A stretch of DNA of 64,000 bases from positions 61,758 through 125,757 of the forward strand of contig JAILLE010000045.1 in the NCBI GenBank assembly GCA_024693285.1, in the 5' to 3' direction. Below, one piece after another: positions 54,991 to 63,730 of the stretch (position 1 is the stretch's first letter; each line of letters begins with the position of its first letter). This DNA is from Bacteroidales bacterium (lineage in GTDB: Bacteria > Bacteroidota > Bacteroidia > Bacteroidales > UBA932). The position numbers were made by a program, and so were the translations under genes. The notes beneath the pieces were generated by a model that saw only the letters and a list, made by a program, of their open reading frames with translations, ran no database searches and was not told where the DNA came from.

Positions 54991-56358
54991 TTAGAAGTCA
55001 ATCTCGAAACGGAATGCAAGCATGTGGTAGTCAACACCGGCCTTTCCGGTAGGAGTGGCGATCTTGGTGTAGTCCTTGGCGGGTTTGCCATTGGAATCAA
55101 GACCCACATTAAGTTTACCCTTTCCGTTGGCGTAACGGTCATTATTGTTGTATTGGTAGTTCAGCTGCATCTTGACATTCTCGTTCACCCAGAAGTTGAG
55201 ACCCAGAGCATAGGCCTCGGAGGCACCGCCATAGACATTGCCGAAGTTGAGGTTGCAGTTCTCATAACGGGCGCAAAGCTCGATATCTCCCCAATCATGA
55301 GCGCGTTCCACCTTGGTGTACTTGCCTCCGTTGGAGTCATAACGCTGTTTTCCGCCGAAGAGCAGGTAGCCGGCCTGGGCGTACCATCCACCGAAATTCT
55401 TGGTCTCGGGATCAGCGGCGTCCGGTTTGAAGTGGACATTGTCACCAACATAAGCGGCCTCATAACGGAGACCGTTCCAGTGGCCGGCGAGCTCGACGGT
55501 CCACAGGTTGTTGTGGTCGAAGCCAGGTAAGTTGTTGGTATCGAGATACTTCTTGCGGTTGATGCTGGTGGAGTTACGTGCGCTCGCGCGGTAAGTTCCC
55601 CACTCTCCGGTGGCCAGATCGGTTGTCGTGGTCCTATAGGAATATGCCGCGCCGATGTGGAGGCTAGCGTTGTCCAGCTTGTAGAGAGGACGGATAACAA
55701 GTTTTGTAGTCCATGCGTAACCCGAATTACGACCGAAGTCCTTGTTGTTGTCAGCGACATTGGTCCATTCCTCCTGTCCGGCGATCACCTGGGAGAAAAG
55801 TCCGCTAGAGAACCAGAGCCAGTTCTTGGCGTACTTGGCGTTGATTCCAATATGGCGGGAAGGAGTCAAAGCGGAGCAGACCATAGGGCGCTCCATAAAT
55901 TGTAGGTAACGTGATGTGGTGTTCCTCTGGATAGAGAAATTCTCCTTGAAGTTACCCACCTGAAGATCCAGGTTCGGGATACCTGTGTAACGGACTATGG
56001 CATCCTTAAGCTCGGCAAGTCCGTTGGCCAGATCCATATCAAACTCTCCGTACCACTTCTCGTCAATCTGTCCTTTGACCGCGAAACGGGCGCGGCGGAT
56101 CTGTGCGCCGTTTCCGATAGCGTCAGCATAGTCAGGAGCGCCGAAGAACACTGCCGCGTCGGCTTGTGCGCGGATGTCAAACCATAGCTTGTAACCACTT
56201 GTGGGAGACTCGAGTACAAGGATACCATCCTGGGCTTCGACATCAAGTCTGTCGGATTTGACTTGAACGCCGTACTGGTTGTACTTCGCATTCTGTTGGG
56301 CGAAGGCCGCCGGCACCGCCAGCAGCAACAACGCGATAATGAAAGGTATTTTACGCAT
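54991..56358 (-). CDS. OprP/OprO-type phosphate-selective porin
   Basis: A 455-residue outer-membrane barrel with a signal peptide ending AFAQ. The typical opening for this family is LWFDIRAQADAAVFFGAPDYADAIGNGAQIRRARFAVKGQIDEKWYGEFDMDLA, with VGNFKENFSIQRNTTSRYLQFMERPM and a terminal HMLAFRFEIDF strand. OprP and OprO take up phosphate and pyrophosphate/polyphosphate in Pseudomonas. Specificity in Bacteroidetes homologues is not certain. It follows the PiT-like/LuxR gene by 22 bases. Confidence 0.92.
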   Translation of the reverse strand: MRKIPFIIALLLLAVPAAFAQQNAKYNQYGVQVKSDRLDVEAQDGILVLESPTSGYKLWFDIRAQADAAVFFGAPDYADAIGNGAQIRRARFAVKGQIDEKWYGEFDMDLANGLAELKDAIVRYTGIPNLDLQVGNFKENFSIQRNTTSRYLQFMERPMVCSALTPSRHIGINAKYAKNWLWFSSGLFSQVIAGQEEWTNVADNNKDFGRNSGYAWTTKLVIRPLYKLDNASLHIGAAYSYRTTTTDLATGEWGTYRASARNSTSINRKKYLDTNNLPGFDHNNLWTVELAGHWNGLRYEAAYVGDNVHFKPDAADPETKNFGGWYAQAGYLLFGGKQRYDSNGGKYTKVERAHDWGDIELCARYENCNLNFGNVYGGASEAYALGLNFWVNENVKMQLNYQYNNNDRYANGKGKLNVGLDSNGKPAKDYTKIATPTGKAGVDYHMLAFRFEIDF

Positions 56359-56380
56359 AATTGTTTGGATAAAAATTATA

Positions 56381-57994
56381 CTATATAGATTTTATGAATT
56401 TGATAAGATTGTCGCTCCGGTTGAGGCCGAGTTTCGCGCGCAAACGGTAGCGGTTGATCTCAACGCTCTTTGGAGCTATATTCATCAAAGAAGCTATGTA
56501 TTTTGACGAGAATCCCTGCCGGAGCAGGTTGGCGAGCTTCCGCTCATTCTCGGTTAGGTTGGGGAAGGCTTCGGCGAGTCTTCTGTTGAAGTCCCGGTGA
56601 AGGACCTCGCTACGGGCGTAAAAGTCGTTGATCTCACTTGTGAAATACATTCTCTCCCGTAGTGAGGACAGAAGCTCATCTGTCATGCTGTCCTTGTCCG
56701 GGCCGTCGGGCATCGATCGTACGGTTTTCAGCTCATCATAGATCCTCTCCATGAATTTCTTCTGGTCTCCGATACCTAACGCAAAGTCTACCAACTCCTT
56801 CCGTTTGCCGTCCAGCTTGTCAAGAAGATCCTTTTCCGTCATATCGGCTTTCACTTCAAGGGCAGACAAAGTCTTCTGGGTCGAGAATGCCTGCATTTCC
56901 CGTGAAAGGAGGATTCCTTTCTGGATGTCCTTATCTCCTTTGGAGCGCAGCAGAGCCGTTATCATGACGGAAATAAGGAACATGATGATAATGAATATGG
57001 TACCGAGCCATGAGCCGGTCGCCACTTTTGAGAGGCAGTATGCGGACATCAAAGCGAGCGCTGGTGAGAAAACGACCGCCGCCAACGATGATGTTATATC
57101 TTTGCCTTCCACCAGAGCCCTACCACGACTAATGCTTATGCCAGCCAATGCCGCCACGAACAGTGTTCCGGCCGGGAGCGGAGTCGCCTTAAGCCCGATT
57201 CTTCCGGGAAGGCTGCCAGAGAATAAAACCAAGGTCAACACCATGGCGATCAAAACAGCCAGTACAGACTGCGAATCAATGTCAAGCTCAGTGTCGGCGA
57301 TATCCCATTTCTTCTGGCATGAGCGCTTGTGTAAAAAAGGATAGATTATCAGTACGCTTCCGGCCACAATTCCAGCCTTGGCCAGGACAGGTAATCCCGA
57401 GGCTCCGGAAAGGAAGGTGAGCAATAATGAAGAATTATATGCTACCGCCGCTAAAAGCATAAGAGATAGCAAAGTGGACACGGCTAGCAGGCGAGCGTCC
57501 AGAATCGCTAGATGAATGATCCTGTCCCTTGTTGACAAAGCATACAATCGGTAGACAATCGCTGCCAGAATAGCGCAAAGCAATGGCGCTGTGATCCATG
57601 AAAGAATATAGGATCCGCTTGTGGAAACATCCAACTTGTTACCGGCCGCCAGAGAAACTCCGGCCAAGGCGGCCATGAAAGCGTAAGCTATCGCGGGGAA
57701 TCTGCTGAAACGTCCTGTGGCCACAACAGCGAGAAGCGTGGCCAATCCGACGGACAGAATGGCTCCAGCTTCGGCGGGTGCGAATAATCCCGTATCCCCA
57801 TGTATGGAATCGTGCCCAAGGAACAAAGGTACTGTCACTCCAGCAATCAGGAGCACTGGAGCAAGTATCCTTATAGACCATCTCTCTCCTGCCCCTGAAG
57901 CAAGGATAGTCCCGCTGACGAACGGGAGATCCTTCAGGATCAGCAGGGATCCCACCAGGATTACAGAGATGATGGTCGACAGGATAAGTACCAT
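56381..57994 (-). CDS. PiT-like membrane domain fused to a LuxR-type helix-turn-helix domain
   Basis: A 537-residue protein. Residues 1-350 form about 10 transmembrane helices whose order resembles PiT phosphate permeases, notably ILSWITAPLLCAILAAIVYRL at 130-150, close to the PiT text VLSW-I-PLL----LAY--YRL. The phosphate-binding GxNDxAN and PSSTTH-type motifs are absent. A coiled-coil linker (about 355-470) leads to a Bacteroidetes LuxR domain at 477-537 (FPNLTENERKLANLL, FSSKYIASLMNIAPKSVEINRYRLRAKL). A membrane-bound regulator with a transporter-derived sensor is the best reading. DUF47 lies 2 bases upstream. Confidence 0.7.
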   Translation of the reverse strand: MVLILSTIISVILVGSLLILKDLPFVSGTILASGAGERWSIRILAPVLLIAGVTVPLFLGHDSIHGDTGLFAPAEAGAILSVGLATLLAVVATGRFSRFPAIAYAFMAALAGVSLAAGNKLDVSTSGSYILSWITAPLLCAILAAIVYRLYALSTRDRIIHLAILDARLLAVSTLLSLMLLAAVAYNSSLLLTFLSGASGLPVLAKAGIVAGSVLIIYPFLHKRSCQKKWDIADTELDIDSQSVLAVLIAMVLTLVLFSGSLPGRIGLKATPLPAGTLFVAALAGISISRGRALVEGKDITSSLAAVVFSPALALMSAYCLSKVATGSWLGTIFIIIMFLISVMITALLRSKGDKDIQKGILLSREMQAFSTQKTLSALEVKADMTEKDLLDKLDGKRKELVDFALGIGDQKKFMERIYDELKTVRSMPDGPDKDSMTDELLSSLRERMYFTSEINDFYARSEVLHRDFNRRLAEAFPNLTENERKLANLLRQGFSSKYIASLMNIAPKSVEINRYRLRAKLGLNRSDNLIKFIKSI

Positions 57995-57996
57995 AT

Positions 57997-58662
57997 TTAT
58001 AGTGAGCGTTTGATAGCCATGACGGAGAGCTGCTCGGCGACTTTTACAGCGGCTTTCGCAAGATCCTCAATATGAAGAGCGAAATATCTTAGATGGAACT
58101 TCTCGCTCAATTTAAGGTCTTCTGTCATGTTGTGGAAAACTGTTCGTTTGATGGACTGTGATAGTTTGACGGCCTCCTTTTCATAGAAATAGACCCTGCT
58201 GGTAGTTTCAGCGATGTCTTTAGGCTGCGTGAAATAGGCCTTTGTGCCGGGAATTGTGCCTTCGACAGCCAGTGATGCCAACTCTGTGAGTTTCATGAAC
58301 TCCCTGCGAAGTTCCACAGGTATATTCGGAGCCTCGATCTCGAACTGCACCAGATCCACACTTATAATATTGATAATATGGTCAAGGCGCTCAAGCAATC
58401 TCATTATGTCACCCCTGGCCCTGATAAGGTAACCTCTCGAGTAAAGCGACCTTTCGATTTCCCGTATTATCTCTCCGGCCTCGCTTTCAAGAGTTGCCAT
58501 AGAAACCAGATTCTCGTCGAATCCGGCTTCGTCGTCATAAAGGTAATCCTTTACACCGTCCCTGAAAACGAGCAAGGAATGATCCATGATGTCCAGCAGT
58601 TTGTCGATGCTGGTGATCAACGAGGTCGTGTTTTTCCTTGAGAATATGTCAAACAGTCCCAT
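57997..58662 (-). CDS. DUF47 (PhoU-like) phosphate-transport regulator
   Basis: A 221-residue all-helical protein of the DUF47/TIGR00153 family (PhoU-like): FDIFSRKNTTSLITSIDKLLDIMDHSLLVF, EIIREIERSLYSRGYLIRARGDIMRLLERLDHIINI and YEKEAVKLSQSIKRTVF. Such proteins normally accompany a PiT phosphate permease and are thought to tune it. Here the partner position is taken by the PiT-like/LuxR fusion, two bases downstream. First gene of the compact minus-strand run. Confidence 0.92.
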   Translation of the reverse strand: MGLFDIFSRKNTTSLITSIDKLLDIMDHSLLVFRDGVKDYLYDDEAGFDENLVSMATLESEAGEIIREIERSLYSRGYLIRARGDIMRLLERLDHIINIISVDLVQFEIEAPNIPVELRREFMKLTELASLAVEGTIPGTKAYFTQPKDIAETTSRVYFYEKEAVKLSQSIKRTVFHNMTEDLKLSEKFHLRYFALHIEDLAKAAVKVAEQLSVMAIKRSL

Positions 58663-58718
58663 GTCGTTTTAGTGTTGTTGATGTAATTATAGTGATTCGA
58701 ATTAAAAAAACAAAACGC

Positions 58719-58825
58719 TGTAGAGAAAAACAAAGGCCCGCAACCTTATTGCAGGCCCTTGTAGAGGGGGTATTATAGAGTTATTGTAGAGTTTTGTAAA
58801 ACTGTAGAGTTTACTCTTTGTAGAG
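58719..58825. repeat. Cluster of TGTAGAG heptamers
   Basis: TGTAGAG occurs at 58719, 58760, 58785, 58803 and 58819, and TATAGAG at 58774, in just over 100 bases. The last copy lies within the folD 3' end, and AGTTTT-GT-AAAACT forms a small palindrome between two copies. The role is unknown. Confidence 0.7.
58724..58764 (-). terminator. Rho-independent terminator downstream of folD
   Basis: On the minus strand CAA-GGCC-GCAA elements pair with TTGC-GGCC-TTG, with two single mismatches, and are followed by TTTGTTTTTCTC. It closes the folD transcript and separates it from DUF47. Confidence 0.75.
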
Positions 58826-59674
58826 CATTTTATTAAGAAAACACTGGATGGTGTTGGACATGAGACAACAAATAGTCATGGGTCCTACGCCACCTGGAAC
58901 CGGAGTTATCACAGAGGCTTTAGGCTCTACCGAGGCGAAGTCAACATCACCGCAAAGCTTGCCGTTTTCATCGAGATCCATACCCACATCAATGACCGCC
59001 GCTCCCTCTTTGACCATGTCTCCGGTGACGAATTTCGCTTTGCCTATCGCGGCCACGAGGATATCAGCTTGGCGAGTTATCTCCGGCAGGTTCTCGGTCC
59101 TTGAATGACAAATAGTGACGGTGGCGTTCCTGTCAAGGAGCAGCTTTGAGATTGGTAGTCCTACTATCTGGCTTCTTCCGAGTACCACAGCCCTTTTTCC
59201 GGAGATCTTATAATCAGCGGCATCCAATAATTGTATAATTCCTTTCGGGGTGCAGGGAACAACGCAGGAATCGTTTGGTCTTTTTTGCCAGAGCTCCGCC
59301 GTGTTGAGGGGATGGAAACCGTCGACATCCTTTTCTTTGGAGATTGTCTCTATGACTTTTGTCTCGGAAATATGCCTGGGAAGGGGTAACTGAACCAGAA
59401 TTCCGTCCACAGAGTCGTCTGAGTTAAGCTCGACAATTTTGTCAAGTACTTCTTTTTCAGTTGTTTCCTCCGGCATCCTGAATGTGGTGTGGTTGAAGCC
59501 AACCACATCACAGGCTTTCTCTTTATTCCTGACATAGGTCTGGCTTCCCGGGTCGTTTCCGACCAAAATCACTACCAAATGTGGCACTCTGCCGTATTTC
59601 TCCGGGAACGTGGCCACCTGTTCTGCCATTTCGGCCTTAAGCTTGGCCGCCAACTCTTTTCCGCTGATTATCAT
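58811..59674 (-). CDS. folD: Bifunctional methylenetetrahydrofolate dehydrogenase/cyclohydrolase
   Basis: A 287-residue FolD of normal length. The catalytic Lys region is TYVRNKEKACDVVGF, and VQLPLPRHI, VDGFHPLN, the nucleotide loop VVLGRSQIVGLP and PVPGGVGPMT follow. It supplies 10-formyl-tetrahydrofolate, the cofactor used by PurH. This explains its place after purH and purD in the same run. Confidence 0.97.
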   Translation of the reverse strand: MIISGKELAAKLKAEMAEQVATFPEKYGRVPHLVVILVGNDPGSQTYVRNKEKACDVVGFNHTTFRMPEETTEKEVLDKIVELNSDDSVDGILVQLPLPRHISETKVIETISKEKDVDGFHPLNTAELWQKRPNDSCVVPCTPKGIIQLLDAADYKISGKRAVVLGRSQIVGLPISKLLLDRNATVTICHSRTENLPEITRQADILVAAIGKAKFVTGDMVKEGAAVIDVGMDLDENGKLCGDVDFASVEPKASVITPVPGGVGPMTICCLMSNTIQCFLNKMLYKE

Positions 59675-59686
59675 TTGTCTTGTCCG

Positions 59687-61105
59687 TTATAATACCCAAT
59701 GTCCAATATCTGTTCTGTAGAAGAGATTGTCGCACTTGATCTCGCGTACCGCAGCCAGCGCCTTATCCCTCGCTTCTCTCAAGTCCTTTCCGGCTCCAAC
59801 CACCATTAAAACACGTCCACCGGCTGTTGTGTATGCAGGAGCTGCCAGCTTAGTACCCATGTGGTAGATCCTGACGGCAGGATCTTCGAGTGCTTCGTCG
59901 AGACCGGTGATCTCAAATCCTTTTTCGTAGGATCCAGGATAGCCCTTGGATGCCATCACGAAACCAAGCGTGGCCTCATCAGACCACTTAAGCTCGGGCA
60001 TCATAGCCGAAGCAGGAACGGTAAGACCTTCCATAGCTATCGTTCCTTCAGGAAGTTCCGGTGCTGACCCGCCTGTCGCTATCGCATAGAAAACTTCAAA
60101 GATATCCGTCTTGAGGCGAGGAAGCACAACCTCTGTCTCAGGATCACCGAAGCGGCAATTAAACTCAACGACTTTAATACCCTGAGGAGTTTTCATCAAA
60201 CCTCCATAAAGAACACCTTTGAACGGGCAACTTTCAGCAACCATTCCGGCTGCCACAGGCCGCATAATGCTCTCCAGGGCATATTCATAATCCTCTTCAG
60301 TAATGAAAGGCAAGGGGGAATACGCACCCATTCCGCCGGTGTTGGGACCTTTGTCGCCGTCGAACGCGCGTTTGTGATCCTGCGAAAGAACCATCGGGAA
60401 TACCTCCTCTCCGCAGACAAAGCAAAGGAACGAGAACTCCGGTCCGGTCATGAATTCCTCGACAACGACTTTGCCGTGGCCGAATTTGTCATCGAGAAGC
60501 ATGTCTTTCAGCGCTGACTCCGCCTCGGCGAGGGTTTCCGCGATGACCACTCCCTTTCCGGCGGCTAAGCCATCATACTTCAAAACGACAGGGAAAGAAC
60601 CTTCCTTGACATATTCCAGCGCCTCATTATAATCCTCAAAGGTCTTGTATGCCGCTGTCGGGACTTCGTATTTCTCCATCAGCCTTTTGGCGAAATCCTT
60701 GCTGGACTCAATTGTAGCTGCGGCTTTTGTCGGTCCGAAGATGGTTTCTCCCGCCATTGTGAATATGTCGACGATTCCCGCGGACAAGGAAGCCTCGGGG
60801 CCGACAACTGTCAGATCCACTCCTTTTTCCTTCACGAATTCCAGAAGTTTCTCTATTTCAGTGTCTTTGATAGGGATACACTCGGCTTGCGCGGCGATTC
60901 CGGCATTGCCTGGGGCGCAATAAATCTTTCCGACGTGGCTTGAGCGGGATAGGGCGTCCACGATGGCGTGCTCGCGTCCTCCGCCTCCGACGACAAGGAC
61001 TTTGGCGTCATTTAGGGTTGACATCCTGCGCTGGAAATCCTCGAATGCTTTTTTGTCGAGTTCGACATTGCTGTTTTTCCAAGGGAGTAATGAATTGATT
61101 CCCAT
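59687..61105 (-). CDS. purD: Phosphoribosylamine-glycine ligase, with N-terminal extension
   Basis: A 472-residue ATP-grasp enzyme of purine synthesis. The canonical start KVLVVGGGGREHAIVDAL lies near residue 35. Later blocks are VVGPEASLSAGIVDIF, VLKYDGLAAGKGVVIA, GPEFSFLCF, DHKRAFDGDKGPNTGGMGAYSPLPF and VVEFNCRFGDPETEVVLPRL. The frame from 61105 adds about 34 charged residues. An ATG at 61024 would give an almost normal length. The longer form is kept because it starts 6 bases after purH. Confidence 0.95.
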   Translation of the reverse strand: MGINSLLPWKNSNVELDKKAFEDFQRRMSTLNDAKVLVVGGGGREHAIVDALSRSSHVGKIYCAPGNAGIAAQAECIPIKDTEIEKLLEFVKEKGVDLTVVGPEASLSAGIVDIFTMAGETIFGPTKAAATIESSKDFAKRLMEKYEVPTAAYKTFEDYNEALEYVKEGSFPVVLKYDGLAAGKGVVIAETLAEAESALKDMLLDDKFGHGKVVVEEFMTGPEFSFLCFVCGEEVFPMVLSQDHKRAFDGDKGPNTGGMGAYSPLPFITEEDYEYALESIMRPVAAGMVAESCPFKGVLYGGLMKTPQGIKVVEFNCRFGDPETEVVLPRLKTDIFEVFYAIATGGSAPELPEGTIAMEGLTVPASAMMPELKWSDEATLGFVMASKGYPGSYEKGFEITGLDEALEDPAVRIYHMGTKLAAPAYTTAGGRVLMVVGAGKDLREARDKALAAVREIKCDNLFYRTDIGHWVL

Positions 61106-61111
61106 ATATTT

Positions 61112-62650
61112 CTAATGTTTGAAGTGTCTTTCTCCGGTAAAGAGCATGGCGATGCCAAGCTCGTCGCATTTCTTGATTGAGTCCTCATCGCGGATCGATC
61201 CGCCAGGCTGCACTATGGCCTTGACGCCGTACTTTGCCGCTAATGTCACGCAGTCATCGAACGGGAAGAAAGCGTCGGAGGCTAAAACGAGATCCTTCGC
61301 TTCGCTCAGGATGACATTTGACGCCTGCTTTAGGGCGATTTCCGCGGAGCCGACACGATTCATCTGGCCGGCACCTACGCCGAGGAGCATGCCTCCGCAG
61401 CCGACGACTATGGCGTTGGATTTAACGTGCTTGACCATCTTCCAAGTGAACTCAAGGTCTTTCATTTGTTCTTCCGTGGGTTTAGCCTTCGTGACGCACT
61501 GGTCGAGAGACAAAGGACAGATCGAGAGATCCTGGTTCTGGACCAGAAGACCTCCGTTAACGCTGACACAGGCCATCTGCTTGGTGACATCCCCCTCCAT
61601 ATCGACTTTCAGAATCCGTAGATTCTTTTTAGAGCAAAGCAGTTCCACTGCGTCGGGAGCAAATGACGGAGCCATGACGATTTCCAGGAATATGGGCTTG
61701 AGCATCTCAGCGGTCTTCAAATCGACCTCACGATTGAAGGCAACGATACCGCCGAAGATAGAGGTCTTGTCGCCTTCATAGGCCTTTGTCCAAGCCTCAG
61801 CGATGGTCTCCCCGACTCCTGCGCCACAAGGATTCATGTGCTTGAGGCCTACGGCGAAAGGTTTGTCCTTAAATTCACGGACGATATTGAGGGCCGCGTT
61901 GGCGTCTTGTATGTTGTTGTAAGACAACTCTTTCCCATTAAGCTGCTCTGCGGTGGCCAATGAATATGGAGCCTTGGAAGGGGTCTTGAAGAACTTAGCG
62001 TCCTGATGAGGATTCTCTCCGTACCGAAGCGGCTGGCAGATGTCATATTCAAGGAAAAGCTTCTCGGGAAGGCCGGCCTGGGCACGCATCCAGGTCGAGA
62101 TCGCCATGTCGTACTCGGCGGTGTGGGTGTAGGCCTTTGCTGAGAGTTGCAGGCGGGTCTCCCGGCTGGTATGCCCATCAGCCTTGAGCTCGGAAATAAC
62201 TGTCGCATAGTCCTCAGGATTGACCACAATCGTCACGCTCTCCCAATTCTTTGCCGCGCTTCGGACCATCGAAGGGCCTCCGATGTCGATGTGCTCGATG
62301 GCATCTTCCATTGTCACATCCGGCTTGGCTATGGTCTCACGGAATGGATAGAGGTTGACACACACCAGGTCGATAGTGCCTATTCCGTTGTCTTCCAACT
62401 GCTTCATGTGGTCTGGAATATCCCGTCTCGCCAGCAAGGCCCCGTGGATTTTCGGATGGAGGGTCTTGACCCTGCCGTCGCAAATCTCGGGGAATCCGGT
62501 GACATCGCTCACGCTCGTCACAGGCAGCCCGGCCTCTTTCAACATTCTCATAGTACCACTGGTGGAAAGCAATTCCCACCCTAGCGACACAAGTTCACGG
62601 GCGAATTCAACCACGCCCGTCTTGTCGCTAACACTGATCAAAGCCCTCAT
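61112..62650 (-). CDS. purH: Bifunctional AICAR transformylase/IMP cyclohydrolase with repeat insertion
   Basis: A 512-residue PurH. The N-terminal IMP cyclohydrolase (MGS-like) domain contains LISVSDKTGVVEFARELVSLGWELLSTSGT, GRVKTLHPKIHGALLARR and NLYPFRET. The transformylase domain contains RYGENPHQDAKF, VGLKHMNPCGAGVG and LASDAFFPFDD. Residues 446-454 (VILSEAKDL) are encoded by a copy of a dispersed repeat inserted in frame just before LASDAFFPF, in a surface loop of the family. The two last steps to IMP are intact in motif terms. Confidence 0.97.
   Translation of the reverse strand: MRALISVSDKTGVVEFARELVSLGWELLSTSGTMRMLKEAGLPVTSVSDVTGFPEICDGRVKTLHPKIHGALLARRDIPDHMKQLEDNGIGTIDLVCVNLYPFRETIAKPDVTMEDAIEHIDIGGPSMVRSAAKNWESVTIVVNPEDYATVISELKADGHTSRETRLQLSAKAYTHTAEYDMAISTWMRAQAGLPEKLFLEYDICQPLRYGENPHQDAKFFKTPSKAPYSLATAEQLNGKELSYNNIQDANAALNIVREFKDKPFAVGLKHMNPCGAGVGETIAEAWTKAYEGDKTSIFGGIVAFNREVDLKTAEMLKPIFLEIVMAPSFAPDAVELLCSKKNLRILKVDMEGDVTKQMACVSVNGGLLVQNQDLSICPLSLDQCVTKAKPTEEQMKDLEFTWKMVKHVKSNAIVVGCGGMLLGVGAGQMNRVGSAEIALKQASNVILSEAKDLVLASDAFFPFDDCVTLAAKYGVKAIVQPGGSIRDEDSIKKCDELGIAMLFTGERHFKH
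61291..61316 (-). repeat. Type-1 dispersed short repeat, copy D, in frame inside purH
   Basis: Inverted relative to the thyA copy and differing by two bases (GATCC for GATTC, CAGGATG for CAGAATG). It encodes VILSEAKDL in the PurH frame. Confidence 0.85.
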
Positions 62651-62656
62651 TTTCTG

Positions 62657-63730
62657 TTATTTATCGATTATTCGTTTTAAATTACAAAGCATCAAGCTCC
62701 CGTCAGAGTCCCTGAGGTGCATCCCGTTTCCCTCGCACCATTTCCAATATTTGCACTTCCCACACTCGTCCTTTTTCATCCAAGAGCGGTCCCTGTAGGG
62801 TTGGAACTTGTTTGTCCATACCTCCCAGAAGTCATCTTTGTAGATATTGCCTTGATGATAGTCAGAGCGTATGCTGGTGCAGGCTGAGATGGACCCGTCA
62901 ATCAAGACAGAACCGATCGTGACTCCGGCCTGGCAGGTGAAAAAGTGATCCCTGACATCACCTTCGTAATGCCCTAGGAAGCCTTCGCAACCGAAACTGG
63001 CGTGTATCCGGCCTTCCTTTCGTGTCTCCTTGATGAAATCGAGCATCCCACGGTACATTTCAGCCGGAAGCTGAAGGTCCGGGTCCAAGGCCGCGCGGCC
63101 GGTCGGAAAGATAGAGAAAAGCCTCCAGTCCTTCAGGCCGAGACCGATCAGATGTTCCTTTATCTGATTGAGTTCCTTATAGTTCCGACGATTAACGCAA
63201 GTCACGACATCAAAGGCGATGGCTCCAGAGTCCACAACCATCTTGATGGCTTGTGAAGCCCGTTCGAAACTGTTTTCCCTTCCCCGCAGCCAGTCATGGT
63301 TCTCTTGCAAGCCGTCCAGGCTTATTGTCATGGAGTGGAGGCCTGAAGCTAATAGCCTCTTGTACCTTTCCGGAGTCAGTCCGTAGGCGTTGGTGACCAT
63401 CCCCCACGGAAAGCCCCGGGAATATATTCCCTTGCCACACTCCTCGAGATCGGCCCGCATGGTCGGTTCGCCTCCGGATACAATCACGAAGACCTTGTGA
63501 GGATCCGTATGAGTGGCAATCCCGTCAAGGACCTTGAAGAAATCCTCTTTAGGCATATCTGGAGTGTTAGCGACTTGTTTACAGTCACTTCCACAGTGGC
63601 GGCACCGAAGATTGCATCGCAAAGTGCTCTCCCAGAAGAGCTGTCGGAGAGGATAGCCCTCCGTCTCTGACTTTCTCAAAGACCGGGCGATATCCAGTGC
63701 CAACCTTCTTCTGAGTGAAACCTCTGCCAT
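62657..63730 (-). CDS. Radical SAM enzyme of the rSAM/lipoprotein system
   Basis: A 357-residue radical SAM protein with CxxxCxxC at Cys39, Cys43 and Cys46 (STLRCNLRCRHC), VSGGEPTMR, and SPASM-like C-terminal cysteines (CQAGVTIGSVLIDGSISACTS, CGKCKYWKWC) for auxiliary clusters. The wording fits the Bacteroidetes family whose gene adjoins a small lipoprotein (TIGR04133/TIGR04134, from memory), and the neighbouring gene is that lipoprotein. It shares one base with it (TAATG). The modification it makes is not known. purH follows after 6 bases. Confidence 0.85.
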   Translation of the reverse strand: MAEVSLRRRLALDIARSLRKSETEGYPLRQLFWESTLRCNLRCRHCGSDCKQVANTPDMPKEDFFKVLDGIATHTDPHKVFVIVSGGEPTMRADLEECGKGIYSRGFPWGMVTNAYGLTPERYKRLLASGLHSMTISLDGLQENHDWLRGRENSFERASQAIKMVVDSGAIAFDVVTCVNRRNYKELNQIKEHLIGLGLKDWRLFSIFPTGRAALDPDLQLPAEMYRGMLDFIKETRKEGRIHASFGCEGFLGHYEGDVRDHFFTCQAGVTIGSVLIDGSISACTSIRSDYHQGNIYKDDFWEVWTNKFQPYRDRSWMKKDECGKCKYWKWCEGNGMHLRDSDGSLMLCNLKRIIDK

